The notes under the pieces are model-generated. The model had not been told where the DNA came from. It was given only the letters and a program-made list of their open reading frames with translations, and did not search any database. From Auanema rhodensis (lineage: Eukaryota; Nematoda; Chromadorea; Rhabditida; Rhabditidae), in assembly GCA_964057225.1 (NCBI GenBank), contig OZ059895.1, positions 17,079,688 through 17,143,687 on the forward strand: a stretch of DNA of 64,000 bases, given 5' to 3'. The position numbers and the translations under genes were made by a program. Of this stretch, positions 25,501 to 38,066 are shown in pieces. Each line of letters opens with the position of its first letter. The stretch's first letter is position 1.

Positions 25501-27920
25501 GGAAGGTAAAAATATGTTCTATTTCTCAATTCTAAATAACGGTTTTAAAGGTCCGGTGAATTCTGTGAAGAAGTTTGTCCACCTGGTACTTGGGGAGCTG
25601 CTTGTGCTCAGAAATGTGATTGTGCTGAAGGTCATATGTGAGTTTAGCACATTCTTAAGTTATTTCAACTCTTCATTTAGCTGTGATCCTGCTTCCGGAG
25701 TTTGTAGCTGTGAACCTGGCTTCCAGGGTTCATCCTGCGAACAGCGTTAGTGAAATAATTTTTTGTATTCTTTATATCTTTCTGAATTTTAGCATGTATC
25801 AATGGAACGTGGGGTGTTGGATGCTCTAATGCCTGTCCTGAGTGTTCAAGCGGATCTCAATGCAGTCCGATTGACGGTCAGTGTCGCTGTCCACCAGGAC
25901 GTGAAGGACGTTTATGTGATCGAAGTAAGTTAGTTCATACATGACAAAGGAACATGTGTACTTTCAGTTTGTGTGCCCGGTACATGGGGATTAAAGTGTT
26001 CCAAAGAATGTAAATGCACATCTGAATACAAACAATGTGATCCAGTAACTGGAGATTGTGCTTGTCCCGCTGGTTGGCAAGGTGATAGGTGTGATGTCGA
26101 ATGTGAAAGTGGATTTTACGGGCCAGATTGTATACAAAAATGTCGTTGCCGGTAAGCTGTTGTGCGACCTGTTAGTATTTGACACTTTTTTCTTCAGAGG
26201 TACTTCAACTGCTAGTTGCCACCGTATTACCGGAGAATGTCATTGTCACCCAGGTTTTACTGGAGAATTCTGTCATGCCCGTAAGAATTAATGGTTTTCA
26301 CTTAGTTTTAACACTTAATGTTTCAGTTTGCCCTCTTGGTGCATTTGGCCTTCGCTGTTCTCGAGAATGTGGAGACTGTGGTGAGGGCTATGAATGTGAT
26401 GCAGCCATTGGTTGCTGTCATGCTGATCAGATTAGCTGTGGACAAGCTTGTGAGTTATCTAAAGACTAGCTCAAGTTCGTTCATCGCTTACATTTTGCAG
26501 TAATTGAATTCCAAAAAATGGAAGGAGGTAATACTGGTAGACGTTCTGCTCTCGTAATTCTCAGTGCCATCATACTAGCAGCTTTGTCTGTACTTTTGAT
26601 ATCATTAGTCTTCTATTATAGAAGAAAATATCAGAAAGAGAAAGACCCCAACTTACCAACCGTTCAGTATGTGTTAGCTTGTTTTGATCATTTCTATTTT
26701 TCCATTTCTAGTTATTCACCTAATGATGAGTTAGCTAATGAGTTTAACAACCCTCTGTACATGACTAGGCAATCTGTGGTTGATATTCCTCGTGATGGCC
26801 TTCTCACAGAAGAAGAAGAAGAATTGGAAAACCGCAAAATTCGCGGATATACAAGTCAAGACAAATCAAGTAACTTGCTCAAATTGAAGAATATCAATAT
26901 ATGATCTTACTTTCAGATGATTACGCTGCGCTGGACGATATTGGAGGACCAACAGGCGGAAGATCACCGTGTACGGTTCCGCTTTTAGACAATGCGGAAG
27001 CCGATGATAATGAGTCATCCAGTTGAGCCAAATGCATGCCCTCTTTATCCGTCAACGTAATCACACCTCTACCTCACCTTTGTGTCCTATATCTAGTCAG
27101 TCAGTCTGTCTGTTTTTCCCTCGTCTCTTCCTTTGAATCACAATTTTGCACGATAACTAACCTTTTCCCTTTGTGTTTGAAAATATTCAGTTCATTGGTG
27201 AAGGTTTACGTTCAAAGTATAATGCATGAACTTAGATTCTTACAGGCTTTTAGAATTTCTAATCTTAAAATTTCATGGATATCTATAATTGACGTGAAAG
27301 CTATTTTCAATTCTATCTCTATATGCTTACTTGCTTTTATCTAATGGCTGTATTAACTGCTACATCGCTTCGGTTTTTTTCATATACAGCTTCGTTTTTT
27401 CGGGACTGGATCCGGCATCAATTGGCTCAATGAAATGACGATTATCAGAGGCTTACGCCCTGCTTAAATATATTTTATAACTGAATATGATCTTTTGATT
27501 ATAAGTTGCAAAAGCAGCTGTATTTCTCCGACTGGCTGAACGTTTTCGTTTGCGAATATCGCTCGGCTTTAAAACAATGCTTCGTGCCTCTCAAACCAAT
27601 AAAATGAAAAGTTTAAAATTGAAAAATAGCCATTAATATGGTAGTGAATTAGCTGTAAAGCACATCACACTGTGTACCCCTAGTTGTTTTCCCTCCGACT
27701 TTTCCATATATGTCGTTGTCCAAAATAAGCAATTCATCTTCGTTCAATTTCTTTAACGCTTCTCTTTACAGATGAATATGAAACGCCACAATATAAGCCG
27801 AATTCCCAAGGTCCTAAAAAGGATGATGGCGATGGCGATTCTGGGAATAGTGGAGCCGGTACCAGCGGCACTAGTCGACACAAAGCTCAAGAAAACGTTT
27901 ATAATGATGGACCTCTCTAG
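22557..27920 (+). CDS. ced-1: CED-1/Draper/MEGF10-type engulfment receptor
   Basis: Type I membrane receptor for apoptotic-cell clearance, about 1000 aa over many small exons. The ATG at 22557 lies two bases after a TTATAG acceptor and starts a signal peptide ([14 protein letters not shown]). An EMI domain follows (CTQSV...CPVV...VCCEGYY), then about 17 tandem laminin-type EGF units of the form CxC..G.C....G.C.C..G..G..C, plus one partial unit. The transmembrane segment is [20 protein letters not shown], followed by RRKYQKEK. The cytoplasmic tail has NPLY (NPxY class) at about 26750 and YAAL (YxxL class) at about 26920. These are the two motif classes that CED-1 uses to contact CED-6 and SH2 proteins. 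One reading ends at 27024-27026 (DNESSS). An alternative donor at 26971 joins in phase to an exon at 27772-27920, giving a longer tail. The exon at about 24498-24520 joins across TGGG|GA to keep the Y-W-G-T-S-C frame. Confidence 0.92.
27772..27920 (+). CDS. Candidate alternative last exon of the CED-1-like receptor
   Basis: A CTTTACAG acceptor at 27764-27771 is followed by an open frame beginning EYETPQYKP and ending [11 protein letters not shown] before TAG at 27918-27920. It joins in phase to base 26970 if the GTACGG donor at 26971 is used, giving [13 protein letters not shown]. This would replace the ending [11 protein letters not shown] with a tail carrying further tyrosines. It is a splice prediction, not an observation. 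Confidence 0.6.
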
Positions 27921-28805
27921 ATAAGTTAGTAATATTTTCTTCAATTATGTCATACATAGCTCATATCAAAGATATTATTTTCAAAACGTTTTTTAAGTTC
28001 TTTATAACATTCCTGTTTCTTGTCATTGGTCTAGTCTGATCACCTTTTTTGAGTTTGTATTTTAAAGCCAATTGAGATTTTTCGCTTCTACTTTACCTTC
28101 CCGTACCCTCTCTAACCCGTGAAAGCCGGTATCCTGTTGTTAGGAAACTTTTCTTCATTTATCGGTTATAACATCAATTTCTCACTTTCTTTAGTTACTT
28201 TACAGTATTTCAAGCCAAACACAGGCTTTAGATATGTATAGGGTATCATCTTATGTGAATTTTACTAATTTTTGTTTTTTAACCAACATTTGCTTGTTCT
28301 ATTCTGTTTTTAGTATATATGATCCTTTAAAATGAGAATCGAGAAGATTATGATTGAAACGTGTATTGTGTAAGCATATAACGAGGTTTTTTTTGTTTAA
28401 CAAACAGCTGATTTCATGCTATCAGGTTATATCCGCATAAAACTGTATAATATGGAATAAATATTATTTTTTTTCAATATTGAGAATATGTTTTTTTCAT
28501 ATTTGTAAATGGATTGATATGTGTAATATGATTGAGAAGAGATAGAACATCATAAAAATAAAATAAAAATGATTTCATTATCGTTTTTTCATCAATGTAC
28601 AATACCCGAACTATTGATTGACTTCAAATAAAACGTATGGCAAAATAAGTAAAAAGATGAAAATGTTAAGTTCAATTTCCTATAGTCATAATTCCTATGA
28701 CGGAAAAAAAAGTATAAACTTCTGTACAGCATAAAATTTGAAGAAATAAAGTGGAATGGTATGATTTCAAATTAAAAAAAACCTAAATGTACAAGCCTAC
28801 TGTTT
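27921..28805. other. Convergent 3' region of CED-1-like and DHHC genes
   Basis: The plus-strand receptor gene ends at 27026 or 27920 and the minus-strand acyltransferase gene ends at 28806. The AT-rich space between should hold both 3' UTRs. An AATAAA-like signal occurs near 28456 on the plus strand. No other coding or RNA gene was recognised. Confidence 0.5.
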
Positions 28806-31800
28806 TCACGCAGGGCATTGACTGTTGTTAGAGTAAGATGCACCATTGCTTTCTATCCTGAAAATAAAACTTTTTTAATAGAGCATAGCAATAGTATCAG
28901 AGAATATTTTCCAAAGTTCCATGTTATTTCAATATTTGATTCAAATTTTCAAAAAAATCTCTTATCATTTTCAAAATTTAAATATAAGAGAACGGTTGCA
29001 ATTGCGTGAAAAAAATTCTATCCCAGTTTTCCTTTAGAGATGAGAGACTAACCTGACATCCCCTTTTTCTGTATTCTCTGTATTATCCGTATGTTGTGTA
29101 TTCTGAGTATTCTGAGTATTCTGAGTATTCTGTGTATTCTGTGTATTCTGTGCATTCTGTACATTCTGTGTATCCTGTCGATCCCTATTTTGTTTGAAAA
29201 GTTTATTGTCGTAACTCCTATTCGGAGCACCAGGAGCATCCGGCACTATGGTCACAGTAAATCCTCGTCTATCAAGTAAACTAAAAAATGAAAATTATAT
29301 ATGTAATCATATCAATTTTTTATAAAATACCTAGGTAATTCCGGTTTGCATAAAGTAACAAAACAATTATGAAAGAGAGTTGGTTGATTATATGGGTTAA
29401 CAACGTTTGGACGTCGTTTCGTGTTGTAAGTATCTTTAATCTGGAAATGTTCAGACAAATAAGAACACAGAAATAATTGAATTTTACCTCTTCATTAGTA
29501 GTTTGATTGGTAGCTATAAGATATGTATGAAAGCCGGATAAACATAAGGTTGACCTGAACAACAAAATAAATAATAAGATTTAAGCGTTTGAAAATTACC
29601 AGATGGCAAAAAAGCAAATGAGTGAAACTACCATAGAAACAGGTGATTTTCTGACAGCATCCAAAAATTGCCTTTCTTCATTGGACACTGAAAAATAAAA
29701 AAAAATGTAAATAAAGTAATTAAAAAAAGAATTAATCTTACATAATACTAAATGAGTGACAGAACATCCAAAAATGAATAAAATTAAAACAGTTAGTGAG
29801 GTAGTGAAAAAGTAAAAATATCGATAATTCCTTGCTCCGACACAATTTCCTACCCAAGGACCTGGAATATAAAAAGGTTATGAACATCGTATAAATATGA
29901 AATAATGCTTACAGTGATGATCAAAATTTAAAACACAATTATCACAAATTGAACAATGTGTACTACGAGGAGGCCGAAAAAACTGGCAAGTATGGCAATA
30001 CTTTAATCTAACACTCTGTCCATTAACAGTCACCTAAAACAATTGAAAACTTAAATAGTTAGAGAAAAAGAGTATACCTGCTTGCTGCTCAAGGGGTTTC
30101 TTGCTGCTGGAGCAGTCTCCGGATTATAATTTGGATCAGCAAACGCTTCTGAAATGAGAATGTTAGAATTATGAACAAAAGCAGAATAACTATAGTACCT
30201 TCACGCGCATACTGTCCTATTTTCAAAGCTTCTGCATATGATGCTCGAGGTAAGATTCCAGGATCAGAAAATGAAGTTTTAAGCAAATTAATCATAACTA
30301 TCATGAATAAAGCTGCACCAATAAATGGTAGTACAGGCGATACTGAGTCAAACAAAAATGGACACCTGAATAATAAGCGTGGTGATATTTCAAGATTAAA
30401 TAGAACTGACTCAAAAACAAAAAATAATGTCATGGTTGCTGATATGAGAAATAAAGTGAGAGGCAAAACAGATATACTCCTAGAGATCATGATCTGAAAT
30501 TAAAATGTAAAGAAAGAGCGCAAAAGGTGAGAAAAGCTTTAAGTGCTTTCACAAAATGTCAACAGTCATCTCTACAACAACATAAAAAAAGAGATAAAAC
30601 ATACTCGGCCATCACAAAAAAATCGGTTATTGCCTGAATGTAATCTCCATTTTCTTGTTAATTTACGGTTAGCTGGAGATGCTGCTTGAGCAGCAGCAGC
30701 AGCTTGTCGAGCTACATACCGGTCTACGAGATCCTCCGTTGCGACTGTTGACATGGCCTCTGAAATGAAATCGTTTAGTGACGGCAGCTAAAACATGCAA
30801 ATTTGATGTGCATGGCCATACGAACGGGAAATGTTTTGGAATGCAATAACGATGTACTTTTGATATTGGGGAATCATCGTGTAGGGTGATTCAAATTCTC
30901 CAACTAGGCGAGAGAGGGAGAGAGCAGGAAATGAGGTAAGCTATTGATATGACAAAGCAAATATGCTTGAAATCAGAGAAATCTAGTTAGTTATGCGATA
31001 GTAAAAATGATAACAACCGATATAATCTGGTTAATTAAGATTTCCACTGAAAAATATATAACAGCGTGGGAAATAGAACGGGAACCCTAAAATTAGAGAA
31101 GAGAATATTACAGAAATTGGCAAAATTAACAATCAGTTCTTAAGGTTCTTTAAACATGATTGCAGTAAAAAAAAGAAAATAGATAAAAGCTTAACAGAAG
31201 GGTGTAGGAAAATATCGATAAAGCAGAAAGACGAAATCTCCCATGAGAGGAAGAAAAGATGAATAAGCTCAGGAAGTTTACTCTCCGGAGTATCTTTGAA
31301 GGAAAATGTAAAGTAAAACGACATGTCTGAAGAGAAATATCGTTTATGAATTTAATGAAAACTAAAGAAACATGTAGTTAAAGAACACGAAAGAGCAAGA
31401 AGGGGAACAGAACGGAGCAAATAGCAGCCTGGCTTCACGACAAAAGAAACAAAAAGAAGATATGTTGAAGTGAAGAGATCTCTTAAGTGTCTTGATTCGT
31501 TTTATAATTTTTAAAAAGTAAAAAAGATTTAGGGACATTGAAAGTTGTTAAGTAGATAGAAAATGGTTGGTCTCAACTTGTTTTTAGAGAAAAAAGCACA
31601 AAATTGTCTAGTTTGTTGAAACAAAGAATGATATGAGGAGAGTACTGGTTCTATGCCAAGAGAAAGAGAAAGCGAAATATAGAGAAAGGTAGAAAGGAAA
31701 ACGGAAATATGAGGGTGAAAGAGATAGGAATGAAGGACCAAACGTAGAGGGTAACAGAGGGAAAAAGTAGAGAGTAAGGGAGGGTGAAAGGTACGGCGGC

Positions 31801-34800
31801 TGTATGGGAAAAGGGGAATGGGAAACGAAGATAGGTATGAAGCCTTACTGCAAGAAGAAAAGAGAGGGAGGGAACAGCATACATTTTCTAGATGCTAATT
31901 AGAGCTTACATAATGAAAAGTACATCTTTTCAGTTAAAAGACTAGTGACAAAAATATTCTAGAGTTTCTAGTAGTACGATAATGGTATGCAGACTGTCGG
32001 CTTATACGATTTGAGGGCATACTATTATCGAGCATTTACTATGTATTCAAAAGATATTTATGCAGATTCAGATGAAAAATTAAAATAGCTAAATTAATCG
32101 ACTACCTGGCATTGAATCGTCAGTAAGGACGCACAGAGAAGGCGATGAAGTAGCTGAAGCAGCCGAACATAGGCCAACAACCTCTTCCGATAACTGAAAA
32201 TAAAATATTATAAGAAAATTAATAATTAGGCTTCATAGGAAAGAGCAGATGTGTAATAGATAGATGACACCGATTATAAAAGCTTTTCATACTCATATAG
32301 CAAGTAGAATTTCAAAGACGGATGCTAACTCTTTCCGGAGCACACGCACGTCTATGTTAAGATTCAATTAATTGGCTTTAGAATACGAATGAAGAAGGCA
32401 TCTTTACTACTTTGACGCACGAAAAGTTAGTTTTTCCAGAAATATAATATGTGACACTAGGTAGCATTGATATAACACAGTATAACCTAATAAGCAATAA
32501 GAGAGCGACGGGAACAATATTATATGAAGAAAAACGATTGTATATGAGAGAGATATCGAGAGAGAATGGAATAGAGAGTGAAATAAAGAGAAAGAGAGAG
32601 ATATGTTGAGAGAGAGAGAGAAAGAGAGAGATAGAGAGAGAATATATGACAGAAGAGGTTAAGGAACAAATAAAAAAAATATATGAGGAAAATAGCGTAA
32701 AAGGATAGGAGATATGAATGCAACCAGCATGTAGTGTGTCTGCTTTTTTTACGTGAAACTCACGTATACGAAATGAAACGTATGCAAATTTCACGAAGTA
32801 GCAGAGATAAGTGTTGTAGGCTAAATTGAAAAAAAGAAGAGGAAAACAAGAGTGAAAGAGTAAGATGTTTTGTTGAAAAGAACGAAAGACAAAAATCTAG
32901 CGTACATTTCTTACATAGTGAAGAGATTTGGCATTGTATGAAAGAGCAACAAAAACTTTACCATATTTTGAGGGGAAAAAATCGAATTTGACAGTTCAAA
33001 ATATGAAGAGTTTTAACTAACGTACATGGTAATTGATGATTTTATAACGAAAAAAAGCACATGTTTACGCGCAAATACAACAAGTTCGTGGTGAGGAAGA
33101 AGATGAATAATGACACTGGAAAAGAATACGGATTGTGGTATAGCAAAACGAAAAAGGAAGTCAAGGACAAACTTTAGTCAAATATTCAATGGTCCAACCT
33201 CGTAGAAAATAAAAACGACGGGAGCTACGAATATTCAATTAATATTGATAACGGTTTTTGGCGGTTCTGATATAATTTGTGAACTGGCAAATAAGAGCCG
33301 AGCAAAAAGAATAAAGCTTGTATAATGATCTTTGGGTTTGTGAATTAGTGTGACATGCTAGAAAAATGACTAGAGACATTAGAACATGGGGAGTAAGAGC
33401 GAGATAGATAGCTGGATAGATAAATAGATAGATAGACAGACAGATGAGCCGTGAATCAAAGTTTTCAGATAAGGATGTTAGAAAGTTGTTTTGGTCTCTG
33501 CACCGTGTATCAACAGGCAGACTTTATTTGGAACAGAAGCTCACATGAGAATCGCTCTCACTCTTTCCCTCTCTATACAAGCCCTGCAGCAGAAGAAAAA
33601 AATGATTTATCGAAAAAAAACGAAAGGACAATCGTATTGATAGAAAGAATGAATAGAGTTTGTGTGGAAAGAATAAAGAGAAACGTAAAAAGGAATAGAT
33701 TAGGACCACATATCTACATAGAAAAACTAGCAGTCTTAACTTGAACGAAGAAGACGCTATACACTATAATGTCTTATTCATATTATTACACTTTGCGTTA
33801 GAATTATTAGTCGCGAGGAAGGAAATATTATCTTTCAAGCAAACTTATTATATCTATAAGCGTAAAGTTCAGCGATTTCATTCAATGAGATGGGAATTAG
33901 GAGATAGAATGATACATAATGAGAATAAATGAGAGAGAGAGAGAAAGAGAGAAAGAAAGAGGGAGGGGGTTGATTTTGAAAAAATAAAAAAAACAAGTAC
34001 GAGCAATGTTGCTCAGTTGAATAGCTTGAAATTTACTAAACTTCTGAACAATATGAATGAAACTGTGACGTCATATACGTTTGAAAAAAACAGAAAAATG
34101 AAGATGTCGTTCAATGATGAATGAAAGAACTACTTGGCACATTAGGCTAAGTTGAAAAGCAAAACATATTCAATGTATGTGACAGAATACAACCGAATTT
34201 GGTTAGGAAACATGAAAAGAGTATTTAATACGAGAAGAAATTTAAAATATAGACAATGTAAATAAAAGAAAGATGAAACGCAACATGAAGTGTGAGATGC
34301 ATTAGCAGTTTTGCGTTTCTTAGAATACATCCATCCTATCTCTCTATATCTCTCTTTCTCTCTCTCCCATGAAATTTTTTTTTATTTTGATGTAGAAACC
34401 ACAGCAAATTTTGTGGCAATCAACTTTTTAAGCAGAGTATTTAGCTGAAAGGCTCATGACAATGATAAGCAGGTGTGCAAAGCTTTAAGAAAAGCAATGA
34501 ACACTACCACGAAAAGGGAAAAGTAATTAAGTTTGAAACAACATCACATAGCCAGCTTCTTCAGTCTACAAGATAATCAAGAGACCAAAGTACATATCCG
34601 TATTTAGGAAAAACTTAATTTTCTAACTGACTGCCATCAGACGAGTTAGAACACGATGAAGAAATTAACAAAGAGAACAGGAAACACTGGTTGTTATAGA
34701 TCCATTACCTTTCCGCAAAACAAGAAGTAAAATAAAGACTTCAATATAATCACTATCTTCAACTAGTCTACTTCTCCTTCACCAGCCTCAAACATGTACC

Positions 34801-35888
34801 CCTTTTCAATACAGTTATTCACAATGCTTTTAACCTTAAAAAGGACGTTTGCTTAGGATTTTAACTTACATCATAGATGTTGAACAATAAAATGCGTAAT
34901 GACCTTGGAACAATATAATAATCGGCTGATCAGTTCAAACCCTAATATGTTTCGTATTGATTATTAAAGAAATTCTGAAGTGGTCTCTATGCCTATAGAA
35001 ATGTTTTTTTAAAAAAATTAAAAAATGATTTTCAAAGAGAAAAAAAACGACAAGCAAACAAAAAGGAAAAGTATGACAACTTCAGGGCAGAAGAGTGAAT
35101 GTCAATCGCCATTTACTTGTTGGCAATGAACCGGTTTATGAGCTCCAGTAGCCAAGTATGATGGTCTATGTTGTTGAATTCAATCAACAATCGGATTATT
35201 CGAACGAATGAGAACGTTAAAAATTCTAGGTAGAAACGAGTTGTAATGCTAAAACTTTGAAGAAAATATAGAAGAACAGCTGTTAGAAGATGACATAGGC
35301 AACACGAAGAAGAAGAAGAAGAAGAAGAAGATGGAGAAGAAGACGATGATGATGATGATGTTGTGGGTGTGAACAGAATGAATTCGCTTCTTCAAGTACG
35401 CTGAGAAAACTTCCACCCCAGAAAGTGCGAAATCAATACGTTAGTGCTTGATCATCAAATATAGAAGACATTTCAACTTGGGTGATAACGTATTGATACA
35501 GTGATTCAGAAAATCGAGCGATATGCAATTAAGTTTCAGGAACTGATCTTTAAGCATTAAACGAAATGTTCTAAAGGAATATAAGCGTTAAAGACATATG
35601 CGATCCCTATTTAGATTAGAAAAGGCTGAGAAGGGAAATCAAATCTTCGCAGTCTTATGCGGAAGAAAGAGAAAATACGTTAGTATGGAGACGCACTATT
35701 CTTTAACCGAATTTAGAAGGTTGGGTCAAAAGAAAACTCACATAAGAAGCATTGTTCCATCGATTTAAGGGTGTGATCGAAGTTGCTGTTGTATCTTCAT
35801 ATACCGGCGAGCAAAACGACTGACTTTCATTGGTAATTCTCTTCTCCTCTTCATCTACTTCTGCAGTTATGTATAATGTTTCATTCAT
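28806..35888 (-). CDS. DHHC9/14/18-type protein S-acyltransferase
   Basis: Integral-membrane palmitoyltransferase. The Cys-rich domain carries the full signature [15 protein letters not shown] and [17 protein letters not shown], with the catalytic Cys intact. Other DHHC9/14/18 hallmarks are [17 protein letters not shown] at the N-terminus, [16 protein letters not shown], the [13 protein letters not shown] entry to the domain, [18 protein letters not shown], and the post-domain LLDRRGF region. Four transmembrane segments are expected and visible in outline. The 5' exons keep phase over long introns: 35888-35742 (start [11 protein letters not shown]), 32194-32107 (LSEEVVGL...DDSM), then the exon containing MSTVATEDL (ATG 30754). 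The last encodes an alternative shorter start. The C-terminal tail contains a Gln-Asn-Thr repeat. A small last exon ([17 protein letters not shown]) ends at 28806. Confidence 0.9.
29096..29181 (-). repeat. 9-bp coding minisatellite encoding Gln-Asn-Thr repeats
   Basis: On the minus strand, 9-bp units of the form CAGAATACT/CAGAATACA encode repeated QNT, with variants QNV, QNA and QHT, at the C-terminal tail of the DHHC acyltransferase. The tract is framed by DRQDT and DNTENTEKG. All units have the same length, so the frame is preserved. Confidence 0.9.
30770..32106 (-). other. DHHC gene intron, purine-rich on the plus strand
   Basis: A 1.3-kb intron between the DHHC exon at 32107-32194 and the one ending at about 30768. 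The plus strand is strongly purine-rich, so the transcript is C/U-rich. It contains interrupted GA tracts at about 31660-31880. Open frames here are Ser/Phe/Leu-rich shadows. Confidence 0.6.
32195..35741 (-). other. 3.5-kb intron of the DHHC gene
   Basis: Separates the exons at 32107-32194 and 35742-35888. It contains several GA tracts (about 32560-32640, 33930-33965), a CT patch at about 34340-34368, and a GAA/GAT trinucleotide run at about 35308-35360. I see no convincing coding exon. A perfect ACGTGA-AAC-TCACGT dyad lies at 32751-32765. Confidence 0.55.
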
Positions 35889-37783
35889 GAATACAACCTG
35901 AAAAAAAAATAGTTTAAATATGAAATTTTAAAAAATTATATAATGGGTAGAAAGAACACGTCGTTAGGCGCACCTTCACTGATAACGAAGGGAAGCTTAC
36001 AAACAAATTTCGTTTGAATAAACATCGAATAGAAAGACAACTAATCAGAAAATACACTACTTAATCTCAAATCGATAGCGAAAATACACAATTGGAAATA
36101 TTGGAGCAAGTATATGCGAAAATATCAAAATAGTAGCAAACACTTGGAAAATCATTGTAGCAGAAAATGAGTTAGAGATGATTTATATGCGGTATGCTTG
36201 AATCTGCTCAAAGTAATAGTTGAATAAGTAATTTATTGAGAGAAATAACAATTCTTTTAATGAAAAATATAGAAACATACAATGTATTGATTCATGCTCC
36301 TGAAAGAATAATCCTCATAATGCTTATCATTCCAAATGGATAACAAGGATTTAGTAAATCTTTAAGAGGAAATACGTAATTGCGTACTATTCACAGAATG
36401 GCTCAAGCTTTTAAGTTTTACTACTTTCGAAAGTGACATGCAAGATCAATGATTTGAAATACATCAAAAATCAAGACCACAGGTGCTGCTTCCGATGGCA
36501 TTTAACTCAATTTAAAGCTATTCATAAGTACAATATATTTCAAACTAATATTTTGCTCTATGAGCCTAGCTGTATTATGTGAATGTGGAAAAGTAAAAAT
36601 TGTTTTTTTTTTACGAAAAAGAATAATGCTCTGCGTTGCTCATCAATTACTTCGTTATTTAAACTTCGTTTTTTACGAAACTAAGCATATTGGTCTTTCG
36701 TATTTCAGTCTAAAACATTTCATTTGGAATCATTTGCAAGTTTAAGTTAAAATGCTGTTGAGTCAAAGAAAAATGGCATTTAGCATGAATAAACGAAAGA
36801 GTTAGCAAAAGAATTGAAGAAAAAAATGAAAAGTTTTCCTCATCAAAACATTTCTAAATGGTAACATAATCATCGGATAATTTCTTTAATCTTGTTTAAA
36901 TAGGATAATATATTCATATAAACAGTTGTATGACATATATTGAGAACTCTTATTGTGTTATTAGGCATTTTGAAAGACGGGGCTTCCTTATCAGGCTACG
37001 TATTTATGTTTCAAATTACTTCCCTTTTCTTATATTAAAAAAGAAATATATTTTTAATAGAATATTAGGTTAATACATAAACAGCAAATGAGATTCTTTT
37101 TGCTCTGTTTCTACGGAAATAAGTACGGTATTGTGTTAATTAATGAGATGTAAGCTGAATAGATTTGAGAAGAAACCTAATTTTTTTTTCGGCCTCTAAC
37201 CGAAAATGGGCTAATTTAGCATAGACAAATATAAAAAATGAGAGAAAATGGGACAAATGAATCTCAGAATGAGCAGCTGAAAATGAAAAAAAAAAGTTTT
37301 TATTTCAGGCTTTAAATGGCCTTACACGACAGACAATGATGGGTAACAGAAAGCATTATATGAGCAAAAAGGGTTTAAAAATATTATTTTTTTGACACAT
37401 AACATGTATACATGAATGTATATTGAATATGATGTCCGAATCAGATAGTTTATCGACTTATGATAATCATTATAATCCAATAAAATATATTTTACACATT
37501 TTAAAAATATAAATATGTATAAGAATATTCGGGAGTAAGTTGCAATGACCTTGAAAACTTTGTCTAGTTAAGCAGACAGAGACAGTGTTACTTCACTCAC
37601 TGTGAGAGCAGCATTATAACGAAAAAATGGAATGAAACGACACAAATTTAGAAATTGACAAAGTTGAGTTAGGGTGCACATATTATTTATGGTTGACTTT
37701 TCCATGTTTCGCTTTAGAGTACGATTGTTACATTCATACATAGTTATATAAGTAAGGAGCAAGAGCAAGAGCAAGAATAGAGG

Positions 37784-37786
<3 letters not shown>

Positions 37787-37858
<72 letters not shown>
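37787..37858. repeat. (GA)n microsatellite
   Basis: About 32 uninterrupted AG/GA dinucleotides with a slightly degenerate tail, inside purine-rich sequence upstream of the DHHC 5' exon. The long Ser-Leu frame on the minus strand is simply this repeat translated. Confidence 0.95.
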
Positions 37859-37859
<1 letters not shown>

Positions 37860-38024
37860 AGAATGAGAATGAGTAACCAAAGATCCAGTTGGTTTTACCA
37901 AAAAAATCGAAAAAATTGAATGAGAAGTTGTGAAGTAACTAGTGGATAGAACTTGCATGTCACATATAAAAAGCAATTTTACTGGAGATTTTGGGGCAAT
38001 TTCCACCATGTTCGTGCTCATCAG

Positions 38025-38033
38025 CATCATCAG

Positions 38034-38066
<33 letters not shown>
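38025..38066. repeat. (CAT)n trinucleotide repeat
   Basis: A run of about thirteen CAT/ATC units, interrupted by CAG near its left end. It gives poly-Ile in one plus-strand frame and poly-Met in one minus-strand frame. Neither appears to be a real protein. Confidence 0.9.
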
